A stretch of DNA of 64,000 bases from Flavobacterium enshiense DK69 (GTDB lineage Bacteria > Bacteroidota > Bacteroidia > Flavobacteriales > Flavobacteriaceae), in NCBI RefSeq assembly GCF_000498495.1, contig NZ_AVCS01000015.1:62001-126000 (forward strand), given 5' to 3'. Below are positions 27,432 to 38,593 of this stretch, piece after piece. The notes below the pieces were generated by a model, which saw only the letters and a list, made by a program, of their open reading frames with translations, searched no databases and was not told where the DNA came from. Each line of letters opens with the position of its first letter. Position 1 is the first letter of the stretch. Both the position numbers and the translations under genes were made by a program.

Positions 27432-27982
27432 TCATGATGAACATTTTGGGTTGTGTTTGTGGCATGCAATTATAGTGACTGTGTTGTGTTTTCTGTTAAG
27501 ATGTTTGTGTTTTTTGCGCAGTTCCTGCGTAAAGCCAATATAGAAAAATATGATTTTCCAGCCGCTGCCTTCGGGTATTTCTGTGGATAGGGTTATTGTT
27601 TCGATTTGGTTCTTTTTCAGTTTAATTTCTTCACTGTAACAGGTGTTGAATGTTTCATTGATGGGGTCCCAGTCGGAAGCGGCCATCTGTAAATGGACGT
27701 GCGAAGCTTCTTCTGATGCCAGTCCAGGTGGTTTTGAGGACTGAAATCCGGAAGCAAAATTGTATTCTTTTCGGGGTAATATCTGAAAGCCATCTTCAAT
27801 GTTTTGTGTAAAGGACGGTTTCTGTTGCCTTCAAAGCCAATCAGGATTTTGGGACGTAATCTGAATTCCTCTCTTCTTTCAGTTTTTGTTATCCTTTTGG
27901 GTTTACAGTATCTATAAAATATATTTTGTAATAAAAGTAACAATAAAAATAAAACAGAATGTGGTGTAATTGTGAAAAACAT
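27432..27982 (-). pseudogene. Probable frameshifted small gene of unknown function
   Basis: Two overlapping minus-strand frames look like parts of one gene. The first (from ATG at 27980-27982) encodes an N-terminal hydrophobic helix (LFLLLLLLQNIFYRY) and a basic stretch ending RPKILIGFEGNRNRP. The second is open from about 27830 and reads SFTQNIEDGFQILPRKEY, then ASHVHLQMAASDWDPINE, ending at 27432. Joining them near 27815 gives about 180 residues with one membrane anchor. Either half alone looks cut. It could be a decayed gene, a sequencing error, or noncoding; I do not recognise the family. Confidence 0.35.
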
Positions 27983-28006
27983 GCTGTTTAATTTAACGCC
28001 ATAGAT

Positions 28007-28036
28007 TTGGACAATGGTTAAAATAGTTTAATTTTG
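28007..28036 (+). promoter_or_regulatory. Promoter TTG-N19-TAATTTTG for the locus 2 operon
   Basis: TTG at 28007-28009 and TAATTTTG at 28029-28036 are spaced by 19 bases, an exact fit to the Bacteroidota sigma-ABfr consensus. The ATG of the ABC permease is 30 bases downstream. An additional TAGATTTG octamer at 28002-28009 overlaps the -33 part. This is the best-supported promoter in the window and probably drives the long overlapping operon. Confidence 0.65.
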
Positions 28037-28066
28037 GAAGCTCATAAAAAAAACGGTTCAATATAA

Positions 28067-28939
28067 ATGGAAAAGAGGAGTTTTGCCGAAGGGGAATGGC
28101 TTTATGAAATTGGCCCAAAAAACAACGTTTTTTCGTTAAATCTGAAGGAAGTTTGGCGTTATCGCGATTTGTTGCTGCTTTTCGTAAAAAGAGATATTGT
28201 TACGGTGTACAAGCAGACCATATTAGGACCTTTATGGTACTTCATTCAGCCTTTGTTTACGGCTATTACATTTACCATTATTTTTAACAATGTAGCGGGA
28301 ATTCAAACCGGGAAAGTGCCTTCTTTTCTCTTCAACCTGGCGGGAATAGTAGTGTGGAATTATTTTACCTCCTGTTTAAATGAAACTTCGGATACTTTTA
28401 AAAAAAATGCCAACATTTTTGGGAAGGTTTATTTTCCAAGGATAATCACGCCAATGTCTATAGTAATTACCAATCTGGTCAAGTTAGGAATTCAGCTTTT
28501 GATTTTTATATTCTTTTATGTCTTTTATCTGCTAAAAGGAATGGAAGCTAATCTCAGTTGGACACTTCTTTTGCTATATCCGTTTTTGGTTGTTGTAATG
28601 GGGCTTTTAGGGTTAGGCTTGGGGATGATTATTTCTTCTATGGTCACTAAATACCGCGATCTTACTTTTTTGGTTTCCTTTGGAGTACAATTGCTTATGT
28701 ATGTGTCTGCTGTGATGTACCCTATGGGATTGATAAAAGAGAAATTACCGCAATTCGGTTGGTTGATTGAGTATAATCCTTTGGCCTATGTAGTGGAATC
28801 CTCAAGATATCTACTTTTAGGAGAAGGCTCTTTATCTTTGGGCGGATTTGTTTATACTATCTTAGTTTCAGTCGTTGTGTTTTTTTTAGGCTTGGTTGTT
28901 TTTAATAAAACAGAAAAAAGTTTTATTGACACGGTGTAA
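28067..28939 (+). CDS. wzm: ABC-2 type polysaccharide exporter permease, Wzm-like
   Basis: Inner-membrane permease of 290 residues with about six helices. The N-terminal cytoplasmic stretch has the family motif LKEVWRYRDLLLLFVKRDI, then VYKQTILGPLWYFIQPLFTA, both typical of Wzm/TagG/KpsM-like proteins of the ABC2_membrane family. The C-terminal half has MYVSAVMYPM and IEYNPLAYVVESSRYLLLG. It pairs with the ATPase that overlaps its stop by one base (TAATG), forming an exporter for a lipid-linked glycan. Confidence 0.9.
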   Translation: MEKRSFAEGEWLYEIGPKNNVFSLNLKEVWRYRDLLLLFVKRDIVTVYKQTILGPLWYFIQPLFTAITFTIIFNNVAGIQTGKVPSFLFNLAGIVVWNYFTSCLNETSDTFKKNANIFGKVYFPRIITPMSIVITNLVKLGIQLLIFIFFYVFYLLKGMEANLSWTLLLLYPFLVVVMGLLGLGLGMIISSMVTKYRDLTFLVSFGVQLLMYVSAVMYPMGLIKEKLPQFGWLIEYNPLAYVVESSRYLLLGEGSLSLGGFVYTILVSVVVFFLGLVVFNKTEKSFIDTV

Positions 28940-30267
28940 TGAGTAATGAAAAAGAAAAACCAGGTTTTTTAAAGACGGTAAAGATGAAAGACGAAGATAT
29001 CATATTAAAAGTAGAAAATATATCGAAACAGTATCGCTTGGGTACAATTGGAACAGGTACGCTGAGCCATGATTTAAACCGATGGTGGCATGCGGTTCGG
29101 GGAAAGGAAGATCCTTATTTAAAAGTTGGGGAAACCAATGACAGGGCTTCCAAAGGGAATAGCAAGTATGTTTGGGCTTTGAAAGATATTGATTTTGAAG
29201 TAAAACGAGGTGAAGTGTTGGGGATCATCGGTAAAAACGGTGCAGGAAAATCTACATTACTTAAAATTTTGTCTAAGGTAACTGCCCCCACCACAGGAAC
29301 CATTAAATCCAGAGGGCGGATTGCTTCACTGCTGGAAGTAGGTACAGGTTTTAATCCTGAACTGACGGGTAGAGAAAATATCTACCTGAACGGCGCTATT
29401 TTAGGGATGACAAAGGCTGAAATTACCTCAAAACTTGATGAGATTATTGCTTTTAGTGGTTGTGAACGTTATATCGATACCCCAACTAAACGCTACAGCA
29501 GTGGGATGACGGTGCGTCTAGCCTTTGCGGTAGCTGCTTTTTTAGAGCCAGAAATTTTAGTGGTGGATGAGGTCTTGGCCGTTGGAGATGCTGAGTTTCA
29601 GAAGAAGGCTGTCGGAAAAATGCAGGATATTGCGAAAGGGGAAGGAAGGACAGTACTTTTCGTAAGTCATAACATGACAACGATTAATAATCTGTGTGAA
29701 AATTCCATCCTATTGGACAAAGGAAGGATTTTTAAGTCTGGCCCGACTGCAGAAATAGTACCCTATTATTTGTCTTCTTCAAGTGATGAAGCGATGGTGC
29801 CAAAGATTATGTTTGAAGATAATGAAAAAAAACGTTTTCAGTTCTTGGAAGCAAAGCTGGTAGATGAAAATGGGGTTCTTTTTCCGGAATGTGTAGTTCC
29901 TACGAATCAATCGTATTTTTTTGAGATTGATTATAAGTTTAAAGAAGACGTTCCTAAATGTCATTTAACGTTAATAATTAAAAATTCCGCTGGCGAAGTG
30001 GTACTGTTTATTGATAGAAGTGATTTTTATCAGGAATTCTTTGTTGCCCAAACTGGCAGGTATAAAGCATTGGTTCAAATACAAAACCCGCTTCTAAAAC
30101 CGGATGTATACTATGTTACTTTAGGGTTGGCCAATCAATATTCCAGCGCAAATGACCACCAGTTTGATATTTTGAAATATAAAATTGAAGATTTAAGTTC
30201 CATCAGAAACTCAAGACAAGGAAGCCTTTTTTTGCCGACGAAATGGGAAATGATGAAAATCGAATAA
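28939..30267 (+). CDS. wzt: ABC polysaccharide exporter ATPase with C-terminal Wzt domain
   Basis: ATPase of 442 residues. Walker A is at 98-106 (GKNGAGKST), the signature at 186-189 (YSSG, then MTVRLAFAVAA), Walker B at 206-211 (ILVVDE) and the switch His in VSHNM. After about residue 265 comes a beta-rich extension (KKRFQFLEAKLVDENG, FFEIDYKFKEDVPKC), the Wzt_C carbohydrate-binding module. In characterised systems this module recognises the finished or capped end of the O-polysaccharide, so export here may depend on a terminal modification such as methyl or KDN (inference). An ATG at 28984 is an alternative start. Confidence 0.9.
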   Translation: MSNEKEKPGFLKTVKMKDEDIILKVENISKQYRLGTIGTGTLSHDLNRWWHAVRGKEDPYLKVGETNDRASKGNSKYVWALKDIDFEVKRGEVLGIIGKNGAGKSTLLKILSKVTAPTTGTIKSRGRIASLLEVGTGFNPELTGRENIYLNGAILGMTKAEITSKLDEIIAFSGCERYIDTPTKRYSSGMTVRLAFAVAAFLEPEILVVDEVLAVGDAEFQKKAVGKMQDIAKGEGRTVLFVSHNMTTINNLCENSILLDKGRIFKSGPTAEIVPYYLSSSSDEAMVPKIMFEDNEKKRFQFLEAKLVDENGVLFPECVVPTNQSYFFEIDYKFKEDVPKCHLTLIIKNSAGEVVLFIDRSDFYQEFFVAQTGRYKALVQIQNPLLKPDVYYVTLGLANQYSSANDHQFDILKYKIEDLSSIRNSRQGSLFLPTKWEMMKIE

Positions 30268-30268
30268 G

Positions 30269-30832
30269 ATGAAAAAATTTTTGGGCAATATTTTGCTTCG
30301 GTTGCTTCTTAAAGCAGATGCTGATTTAAAAAGGAGATTATATGATTCTTTAAAGAACAGCCATTCTGATGCTAAGTATCTTTCATATAGAAGAAAATAT
30401 GCAATTGCAGATACTTTCAGGTTTAACGGATTGAATATAGTATTCTATGGGAAGGGGCAGATTGTTTGCGGAGAGAACTCTTACATAGGAAACTATTCCA
30501 CGGTTCAGGTTTCGCCTAATCAAAAAGTTGTCATAGGTAATAACTGCTCAATATCTCATAATGTAAGAATTTATACTTGTTCAAATAAAACGGATCAGGA
30601 CATGAATACAATAGCTTCCAAACAAAAAGTTTTTGGCGATGTAATAATAGGAGACGGGGTTTGGATTGGAGCTAATGTTTTTATAAAAGAAGGAATTACA
30701 ATAGGGAGTAATGCGATAATCGGAGCGAATTCGGTGGTGACAAAAGATTTGGAAACAGATGGAGTTTACGGAGGAATTCCTGCTAAACTGATAAGGAAAA
30801 AAAACTGCGACTATGCTGAAATCCTTGATTAA
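30269..30832 (+). CDS. Hexapeptide-repeat acyltransferase
   Basis: Left-handed beta-helix acyltransferase of 187 residues with hexads from about 55 to 180 ([40 protein letters not shown]) and the common closing [13 protein letters not shown] short basic N-terminal helix precedes the repeats. It probably O- or N-acetylates a sugar of locus 2. It follows the ATPase after one base, and its last 20 bases overlap the next acyltransferase gene. The acceptor is unknown. Confidence 0.8.
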   Translation: MKKFLGNILLRLLLKADADLKRRLYDSLKNSHSDAKYLSYRRKYAIADTFRFNGLNIVFYGKGQIVCGENSYIGNYSTVQVSPNQKVVIGNNCSISHNVRIYTCSNKTDQDMNTIASKQKVFGDVIIGDGVWIGANVFIKEGITIGSNAIIGANSVVTKDLETDGVYGGIPAKLIRKKNCDYAEILD

Positions 30833-31448
30833 AATGTTTTTGAAGGGTGGCGGAGTAAACAGGTTCAGGACATTTTTGGTGAATTTAGCCTATGATAAAG
30901 TCCGGATTTATGTTTATAAGAATGTTTCTTTTTTTATAAGTAAAAAGGCAAAGCTGCTGTTTGAGCAAGGTGCTTTTCTGCAAGTCGGTTCAGCATGGAA
31001 AAATACAGCATTTCAAAATACCACTTTCAAAATGGAAGAAAATTCGGTTTTAAAAGTTGAAGGGAAATTCGATATACATACCGGAGCTTTTATTGTTGTG
31101 AACAAGAATGCAGAACTTGTTTTAGGTAGTGGTTATACTAATAATGATGTAGAGGTAAATTGTTTCAAATCCATTAAGATTGGCCATCAGGTTGCTATTT
31201 CTAAAGGGGTCATTATTAGGGATTCCGATAATCATGTTCTGAATGGCGATGCTAATAAAATGAGCGCTCCCATTGTTATTGGCAACCACGTTTGGATAGG
31301 GCTCAGAGCCATTATTTTAAAAGGAGTCACTATTGGTGACGGAGCGGTGATAGCGGCGGGGGCAGTAGTTATAAAAGATGTACCCGCAAATACTGTGGTA
31401 GCAGGAGTGCCAGCCAGAGTAATTAAAGAAAATTGTAGTTGGGAATAG
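30813..31448 (+). CDS. Hexapeptide-repeat acyltransferase
   Basis: Second beta-helix acyltransferase, 211 residues. It has [20 protein letters not shown] with the likely catalytic His, [20 protein letters not shown] and a closing [16 protein letters not shown]. The N-terminal 60 residues are not repeat-like and may be an acceptor-binding or oligomerisation region. It overlaps the preceding gene by 20 bases and the following one by 10, part of a run of overlapping genes. It is distinct from its neighbour, so the two probably have different acceptors. Confidence 0.8.
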   Translation: MLKSLIKMFLKGGGVNRFRTFLVNLAYDKVRIYVYKNVSFFISKKAKLLFEQGAFLQVGSAWKNTAFQNTTFKMEENSVLKVEGKFDIHTGAFIVVNKNAELVLGSGYTNNDVEVNCFKSIKIGHQVAISKGVIIRDSDNHVLNGDANKMSAPIVIGNHVWIGLRAIILKGVTIGDGAVIAAGAVVIKDVPANTVVAGVPARVIKENCSWE

Positions 31449-32203
31449 AAAAAAATAAAATAGCATTTTTTATACAAGCCAGGCTCGGATCTACGAGGTT
31501 ACCAGGTAAAGTGTTATTGCCTTTTTATGAAAACAATTCGATTCTGGATTTACTTGTTCAGAATATTAAGAGTAATTTTTCTAATATTTCTCTAGTATTG
31601 TGTACTTCAATAAATAACTCAGACGATTTAATTGCTGGTTTTTGTAAAAAAAAAGGGATTGACTGTTTTAGAGGAAGTGAAAATAATGTTTTAGGCAGAT
31701 TTTTGGAGGCTTCTGATTTTTATAATGTATCTACTATTGTTAGGGTATGTGCAGACAACCCTTTTTTGGATATTTTGTTTTTGAAAGAGTTGTTAGATTT
31801 TTATTTTGATAATCCAAATGCGGATTATTGGAGTTTTAAGAACGATGAAGGTATTCCGGTTATAAAAACTCATTATGGTTTTTTTGCCGAAATAGTATCA
31901 AAAAAGGCTTTGCAAGCCGTATTAGAGGAAACGGATGACAATTTGTATTTAGAACATGTTACCAATTTTATTTATTCACAATCAGGTTTTGAAGTAAAAC
32001 TTAAATCGTTACCTCATTATTTAAAGAATAGGACTGATTTGCGATTTACTATAGATGATATAGATGATTTTGAAAATTTGAAACCAGTTTATCAATATTA
32101 TAAAAACAACAATCAAGATATTCAAAAAACCATATTATTTGTAGATGGGAATAGTAGAATAAAAAACAAAATGATTGCCAACATAAAAAAATATTCTAAA
32201 TGA
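31439..32203 (+). CDS. Cytidylyltransferase, SpsF/CMP-nonulosonate synthetase-like
   Basis: Nucleotidyltransferase of 254 residues. The CTP-binding N-terminal motif is [20 protein letters not shown] (residues 8-27). [11 protein letters not shown] carries the metal-binding Asp, and [14 protein letters not shown] closes the domain. This SpsF branch of the CMP-KDO/NeuAc synthetase superfamily is fitting as CMP-sugar activator for the synthase that overlaps its stop. The start must be TTG at 31439: the preceding in-frame codon is TAG and the first ATG would remove the active site. It is more AT-rich than the locus 1 genes. Confidence 0.8.
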   Translation: MGIEKNKIAFFIQARLGSTRLPGKVLLPFYENNSILDLLVQNIKSNFSNISLVLCTSINNSDDLIAGFCKKKGIDCFRGSENNVLGRFLEASDFYNVSTIVRVCADNPFLDILFLKELLDFYFDNPNADYWSFKNDEGIPVIKTHYGFFAEIVSKKALQAVLEETDDNLYLEHVTNFIYSQSGFEVKLKSLPHYLKNRTDLRFTIDDIDDFENLKPVYQYYKNNNQDIQKTILFVDGNSRIKNKMIANIKKYSK

Positions 32204-33230
32204 CATATATAATAGGGGAAATAGGTCAAAACCATAATGGTTCTGTTGAATTAGCAAAAGTAATTATAGATTTGGCTTCAAGAGAGATTAGAGATGAGGT
32301 TTTTGGTAATGTTTTAAAGGGGATGGATGCCGTAAAATTAACAAAGCGAGATTTAAAACAAGAGCTGTCTAAGTCGCAAATGGATAGGGTTTATGATTCC
32401 CCTCATTCTTTTGGAAGAACCTATGGTGAGCATCGTGAGAAGCTTGAATTGTCAGATGAAGAACATTTTGAGGTGTACAAGCATGCTAAAGAAAAAGGAT
32501 TAGACTTTGTGGAAACCCTCTGTGCAGTGGGGTGTTTATCGATGTTAAAATATTTTAACCCTGATAAGTTGAAAGTTGCCAGTAGGGATTTAACCAATTT
32601 GCCATTATTGGTAGCTCTGGCAGAGACTAAAATTCCAATTATTATTTCAACCGGAATGGCCGGGAAAAAGGAGTTGGATAATGCTATTGATGTTATTACT
32701 AAATATCATGATGATTTGTCAATTTTGCACTGTGTTTCCCAATATCCTACGGAACCTATGAACGTAAATTTAAATACGATTAACTACCTTCAGAAATACT
32801 ATGCTGATTATGAGATAGGGTATTCTGATCACACCATAGGCATCGCAACTCCCGTTGCTGCCGTTGCTATGGGAGCTAAAATCATCGAGAAACATATAAC
32901 GTTAGACCGAAGAATGAAAGGTACCGATCAGGCTGGATCGTTAGGGCCGGACGGAGTTCATCGAATGGTGAGAGATATTCGTATTTTGGACATGTCTATG
33001 GGTGTTGAAGATATTTTTGTAGTTCCAGAAACCATAGCAGCCAAAGTGAAGTTGGAACGTTCTATTGCAACTAATAGGGATATGAAAGTAGGAGAAATAA
33101 TTACAGAGAATGATATTCATATGCTTTCACCGGGAGATGGTTTTAAATGGATTGATAAAGAAAAGGTAATAGGGAAGGTTTTGAAAGAGGATATCGATAC
33201 AAATGAAGTAATTTATAAGAAAAATTTAAT

Positions 33231-33237
<7 letters not shown>
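32200..33237 (+). CDS. Nonulosonic acid (probably KDN-9-phosphate) synthase, NeuB family
   Basis: PEP-dependent condensing enzyme of 345 residues: NeuB TIM barrel (about 1-270) plus a C-terminal SAF domain (about 282-345, RSIATNRDMKVGEIITEND). Active-site features are EIGQNHNGS, DAVKLTKRD in place of the usual DAVKFQ, SFGRTYGEHREKLE, IISTGMA, SDHTIGI and EKHITLDR. The YGEHREKLE-type loop and the phosphatase two genes on suggest a 9-phosphate route from Man-6-P to KDN (inference). NeuB-type Neu5Ac synthesis is the alternative, but a second NeuB is present at 40316 for that. Confidence 0.78.
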
Positions 33238-34470
<1,233 letters not shown>

Positions 34471-34471
<1 letters not shown>

Positions 34472-35886
34472 TGAAAGACCGTATAGATATTAAAAATTTT
34501 ATTCTAGAAATTGAAAATGATTTTCCGGTTAACAGTTGGAAAGTTGATACTGTTCATATTTGGCCGATACTGCGCTATCACGTGTTTTTTGGATTGATTT
34601 ACACCATAGAAAATGACAGATTGAGGTTTGAAAAGAAAGAGGAGACTTCATCTGATAATACTCAATCCACTAACTTGATTAATGGATTCAAACAAGTTTT
34701 AAAATGGATTTGGTTTTCCTTTATCCTGCAAAAAAAACAGCAATTATTTTTTTCGCCAAATCATATACGGGTAAATTATAATAACAGATTCTTTAACCGT
34801 TTTTTTGATAGCCTGATTCGTTTAAAGGGATTTGAAAAATCATCTTATGTTTTTGATTATCACCAGGAAAACAAATCGGAATGGTTAGTTGAAAATCAGG
34901 AGGTCTTTCACTCTCTTTTGGCCTATAACACCGGCTACAAAAGATGGAACAAATTGTTGAGGAAATTTGGATTACGCAAAAAAAAAATACTGTCATTCGA
35001 CTTGAACGGATATGACGATTTTTTGATCTACCTGCAAAAATTTCCAGAAACGGTTCATTTGGCCAATAAATACAATACGTCATTTTTAACGCAATATTTT
35101 AATGCCATATTTGAGAATGAGCATTTTTTTGATAAAATACTAGGAAAAACGAAACCTAATCAGGTTTACATCATCTGTTATTATAACCCGATAATGCATT
35201 CTTTGCTGTTGTCTGCCAAAAGAAAAGGTATAAAAGTAATTGAAGTTCAACATGGGCCTATGTCCAATACCCATTTATCATATACCCATTGGAATAAAGT
35301 GCCTGAAGAAGGCTATGTGTTTTTACCAGATGAATTTTGGTGCTGGGATCAGGATAGTTTAAATAATATGGATTCCTGGTGCAATAAAACTCAGAAACAT
35401 TCTGCTTTTCTTGGGGGGAATCCTTGGTTGGATTATTTGAAAAAAAACAAACAGTCTGTTGCTTTGCCCCAAAACATGGTTTTGTATACCTTACAGCCAT
35501 TAGCTTTTGAAGTTCTGTTTCCGGAAGGATTGTTGACTTTGATTCGAACGCGGAAATGGATGTGGTACATCCGATTGCATCCAAGACAGTGGAATCAGAA
35601 AAAGGAAATTTCAGACTATTTAAAACTACATGGTGCTTTTGATATGGTAAATCTTGAAGAAGCCTATACTGTCCCATTGCCTGTTTTGCTGGAAAACTGT
35701 CTGGTGCACCTTACACATTTTTCGGGATCTGCCATAGAGGCTTCAATGATGAATAAATACTCAATTATTTTGGATAAATTGGGTGAAGATACTTTTAAAG
35801 AAATCATACAAAATCAAAAAGCGATATATTTGCCAATTGACAACCAATTTTCAGATTCTTTTGAAAATATTTTAAACAAACTTTGA
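34471..35886 (+). CDS. Putative glycosyltransferase of unknown family
   Basis: Soluble protein of 471 residues that I cannot place in a named family. The second half looks like a GT-B donor domain: KRKGIKVIEVQHGPMSN (His261), FLPDEFWCWDQDSL, AFLGGNPWLDYL, YIRLHPRQW, then HFSGSAIEASMMNKYSII. The VQHG and HPRQW/SGSAIEA patterns recall capsule transferases of the CDP-glycerol/sialyl and KpsS type. It is coupled to the KDN-type phosphatase by a TAATG overlap, which makes it a candidate nonulosonate transferase (inference). Confidence 0.55.
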
Positions 35887-36851
35887 TTTTGCAACCTTTA
35901 ATTTCGATTATAATTCCAACTTATAACAGGGCAGATCTTATTGAAGAAACGCTCAATTCTTTATTGGACCAAACTTATTCAAATTGGGAATGCATTATTG
36001 TAGATGATGGTTCTAGTGACAATTCTCAAGATGTAATACAAAATTTTGTAGAAAAAGATCAGCGTTTTAAATATTTTGACCGCCCCTCGGATAGGGTTAA
36101 AGGAGCTAATTCTTGTCGCAATTTTGGTTTTGAGAAGAGCAGTGGCAGTTATGTGAAATGGTTTGATAGTGATGATTTGCTTTTGCCCGATGCATTGGAG
36201 AAGCAAATAGATGTTTTAAAGAATACAGAAAAAAAAATAGCGGTTTGTCAATATCATTTGTTCAGGAACAGGTTAGCAGAGCAAATAGTTCCACAATATG
36301 AAAATGATAAAGTTGAGAATTTGTTCCAAACTTACATTTCTGGAGGTATTACCTTGAATACTCAAATTATTTTATTTGAGAAAAAACTCGTGGAACCTTA
36401 CAGGTTTGATGAATCTCTTTTCAGGGCACAGGATCTGGATTTTTTATATCGGGTGTTAAAAGAATGCTCTTCTTCAATAGTGTTGCAAAATAATGTTCTT
36501 GTTCAGATACGAGCTCACTCTAATTCAATTACCGGAACTTATCATAAAGGTGATATCAGCTCACTAGATTCTGAAATTAGGGTGCGAGGGCGTATTTTTC
36601 AAGAAAATTACTTCAATAATAAGGTTTCTCAAACCGTTCAGCAACGAGTATTGGTGATGTATCTCTACAGCCTCAGAGCTTTACTTCTTAACAGGTACTA
36701 TGAAGAGTATAAAAGTTATATGAAAAGACTTCGGAAGAATTTGTCTTTCGAAAAAAAAATAAAGATAAATGTATTACTAGGTCTCGCGGCTTTATATCAT
36801 CGAACCGGAAAAGGTATTTATATTTACGGCATTATTGCAAAAAAAATCTAG
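35883..36851 (+). CDS. Glycosyltransferase family 2
   Basis: GT-A inverting transferase of 322 residues. PLISIIIPTYNRADLIEETL starts the nucleotide-binding fold, CIIVDDGSSDNS follows, and the DXD-type site is VKWFDSDDLLLP. FRAQDLDFLYRVL is the likely acceptor/base region. The start is TTG at 35883 (overlapping the upstream TGA) or TTG at 35889; no ATG lies before the first strand. Sugar specificity is unknown. Confidence 0.83.
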   Translation: MILQPLISIIIPTYNRADLIEETLNSLLDQTYSNWECIIVDDGSSDNSQDVIQNFVEKDQRFKYFDRPSDRVKGANSCRNFGFEKSSGSYVKWFDSDDLLLPDALEKQIDVLKNTEKKIAVCQYHLFRNRLAEQIVPQYENDKVENLFQTYISGGITLNTQIILFEKKLVEPYRFDESLFRAQDLDFLYRVLKECSSSIVLQNNVLVQIRAHSNSITGTYHKGDISSLDSEIRVRGRIFQENYFNNKVSQTVQQRVLVMYLYSLRALLLNRYYEEYKSYMKRLRKNLSFEKKIKINVLLGLAALYHRTGKGIYIYGIIAKKI

Positions 36852-37770
36852 ATTGGGATCAAATCAAATCAAATTCAGCATATTAATTACAACCAAAAAC
36901 AGGTTGGAGGATTTGCTTTATACGCTTTCCAAAATAAAATACCTGTTGGAACGGGAAGATACGGAATGTGTTATCTGTGATGATGGCTCGGATGACCAAA
37001 CCTACCAAACCATAAAAGCAACTTTTCCTGAAATTAAACTACTTAAAAATAAGGTCAGCAAAGGATTAATATACAGTCGCAACCGGTTGATGAAAGCATC
37101 GGTCGGTGATTATGCGATTTCTATCGACGATGATTTGCATTTCATCACTTCTAATCCCTTTGAAAGAATCGAAGTTTTTTTTCAGAAACACCCTAAATGT
37201 GCCGTTCAGAGTTTTAGGATTTTCTGGGATAAAAATGAACCTGAGCGTACGGCAACAACACAAACCTCTGAAATTGTGAATGGTTATGCAGGTGGAGCCC
37301 ATGTGTTTAGAAGGACAGCATGGAAAGAAATTCCGGATTATCCGGATTGGTTTGTTTTTTACGGAGAAGAAAATTTTGCATCACAGCAGTTGTACAAGAA
37401 AGGATGGGAAGTACATTATGTTCCTGAAATATTGGTTAATCATAGAGTGGATTTAAAAAATAGGATTGGAGGAACAGATTATAGATTAAGGCAGCGAAGA
37501 GCCTTACGGGCAGGCTGGTATCTTTATTTTATGTTTTGCCCGTGGCAATTTTTACCTAAAAAAGTTGTATACACTTTATGGATGCAGGTCAAGACTAAAG
37601 TCATAGCATACAGGTCTTTTTTCTTTTTTACGGTTGTTTTGCAAGCCTTATGGGATGTTTTTATTAATTTACCTCGCTTAATGAGAGGGAGTAATCGTTT
37701 CACGATTGAAGAATATGAAGAATTTATTAAATTACCGGCGGTAAAATTATATTGGAAACTTGATGAGTAA
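36835..37770 (+). CDS. Glycosyltransferase family 2
   Basis: GT-A enzyme of about 311 residues. FSILITTKNRLEDLLYTL, CVICDDGSDDQT and YAISIDDDLHF (the DXD site) are in the usual order, followed by GGAHVFRRTAW and FYGEENFASQQL near the catalytic base. The C-terminal 60 residues are hydrophobic and may bind the membrane. The start is uncertain: TTG at 36835 overlaps the preceding gene by 17 bases, and TTG at 36853 lies just after its stop. Donor unknown. Confidence 0.8.
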   Translation: MQKKSRLGSNQIKFSILITTKNRLEDLLYTLSKIKYLLEREDTECVICDDGSDDQTYQTIKATFPEIKLLKNKVSKGLIYSRNRLMKASVGDYAISIDDDLHFITSNPFERIEVFFQKHPKCAVQSFRIFWDKNEPERTATTQTSEIVNGYAGGAHVFRRTAWKEIPDYPDWFVFYGEENFASQQLYKKGWEVHYVPEILVNHRVDLKNRIGGTDYRLRQRRALRAGWYLYFMFCPWQFLPKKVVYTLWMQVKTKVIAYRSFFFFTVVLQALWDVFINLPRLMRGSNRFTIEEYEEFIKLPAVKLYWKLDE

Positions 37771-38593
37771 ATGGATGTATTATTTTGTAGGTATCAGACT
37801 TTTTTGGTGGACTACTAACAATAATGGGGGAAAAGATAATTTTGGAGATATTTTGTCTAAATTTCTTGTCGAGAAACTGACAAATAGGAAAATTATTAAA
37901 GTTCCTCATCCTTCAATGAGAAGGTATAAGCTTTTTTTGAAACATTATTTGACAATAGGGAGTATACTTGAAGTAGCAAATTCAAATTCAATAGTTTGGG
38001 GTAGTGGGATAATCAGAGAAAACCAATTCGTAAGGGAAGCTAAGTTTTTAGCGGTACGAGGACCGCGAACCAGGAGTAGATTGTTGGAACTAGGCTATAA
38101 AGTGCCTGAAATATATGGAGATCCAGCAATATTATTACCCCTATATTTGCAAAAAAAAGTTGAAAAGAAGTATAAAATTGGGATAATACCTCATTATATA
38201 AATTATGAAGAAGTTCTTGCTTCTTTTGGAAATGATGATAGGATCAAAATTATTGATTTGATGACAGATGATGTCGAAAGAACCATAAGTGAAATCTTAG
38301 AGTGTGAAAATATAATTTCTTCTTCATTGCATGGGGTTATAGTCTCTCAAGCATATTCAATTCCTTCATTGTGGGTTAAATTTTCCGAAAAATTGGCAGG
38401 AGACAATGTTAAATTTTATGATTATTTTGAATCAGTTGGTATCACATACGAAAGTGAGTTTCAAATAAACCCTCTGCATTCATGTTATGAGGAATTACTT
38501 AACAGGATTGAAGCAAATAGACATTTATTGTTGCCTGATAATATATTGTTAGCCAAAAGGCAGGATAGTTTATTGAAAAGTTGTCCCTTTTAA
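37763..38593 (+). CDS. Polysaccharide pyruvyl transferase family protein
   Basis: Protein of 276 residues of the pyruvyltransferase (GumL/ExoV/CsaB) superfamily. NNGGKDNFGDILSKFLVEKL is the characteristic N-terminal motif, followed by IVWGSGIIRENQFV, FLAVRGPRTRSRLLELGY, YGDPAILLP and the active-site ISSSLHGVIVSQAYSIP with His. It adds a PEP-derived pyruvate ketal to a sugar, giving the polymer negative charge. ATG at 37763 is chosen; the in-frame TTG at 37760 adds one residue. It overlaps its neighbours by 8 and 13 bases and is in an AT-rich stretch. Confidence 0.85.
   Translation: MSKWMYYFVGIRLFWWTTNNNGGKDNFGDILSKFLVEKLTNRKIIKVPHPSMRRYKLFLKHYLTIGSILEVANSNSIVWGSGIIRENQFVREAKFLAVRGPRTRSRLLELGYKVPEIYGDPAILLPLYLQKKVEKKYKIGIIPHYINYEEVLASFGNDDRIKIIDLMTDDVERTISEILECENIISSSLHGVIVSQAYSIPSLWVKFSEKLAGDNVKFYDYFESVGITYESEFQINPLHSCYEELLNRIEANRHLLLPDNILLAKRQDSLLKSCPF

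Noticed and set aside
27284..27543. Two plus-strand ORFs across the phosphatase start and spacer
   Set aside because: They overlap the well-supported CpsB/YwqE gene on the other strand, and their products show no motif or signal sequence.
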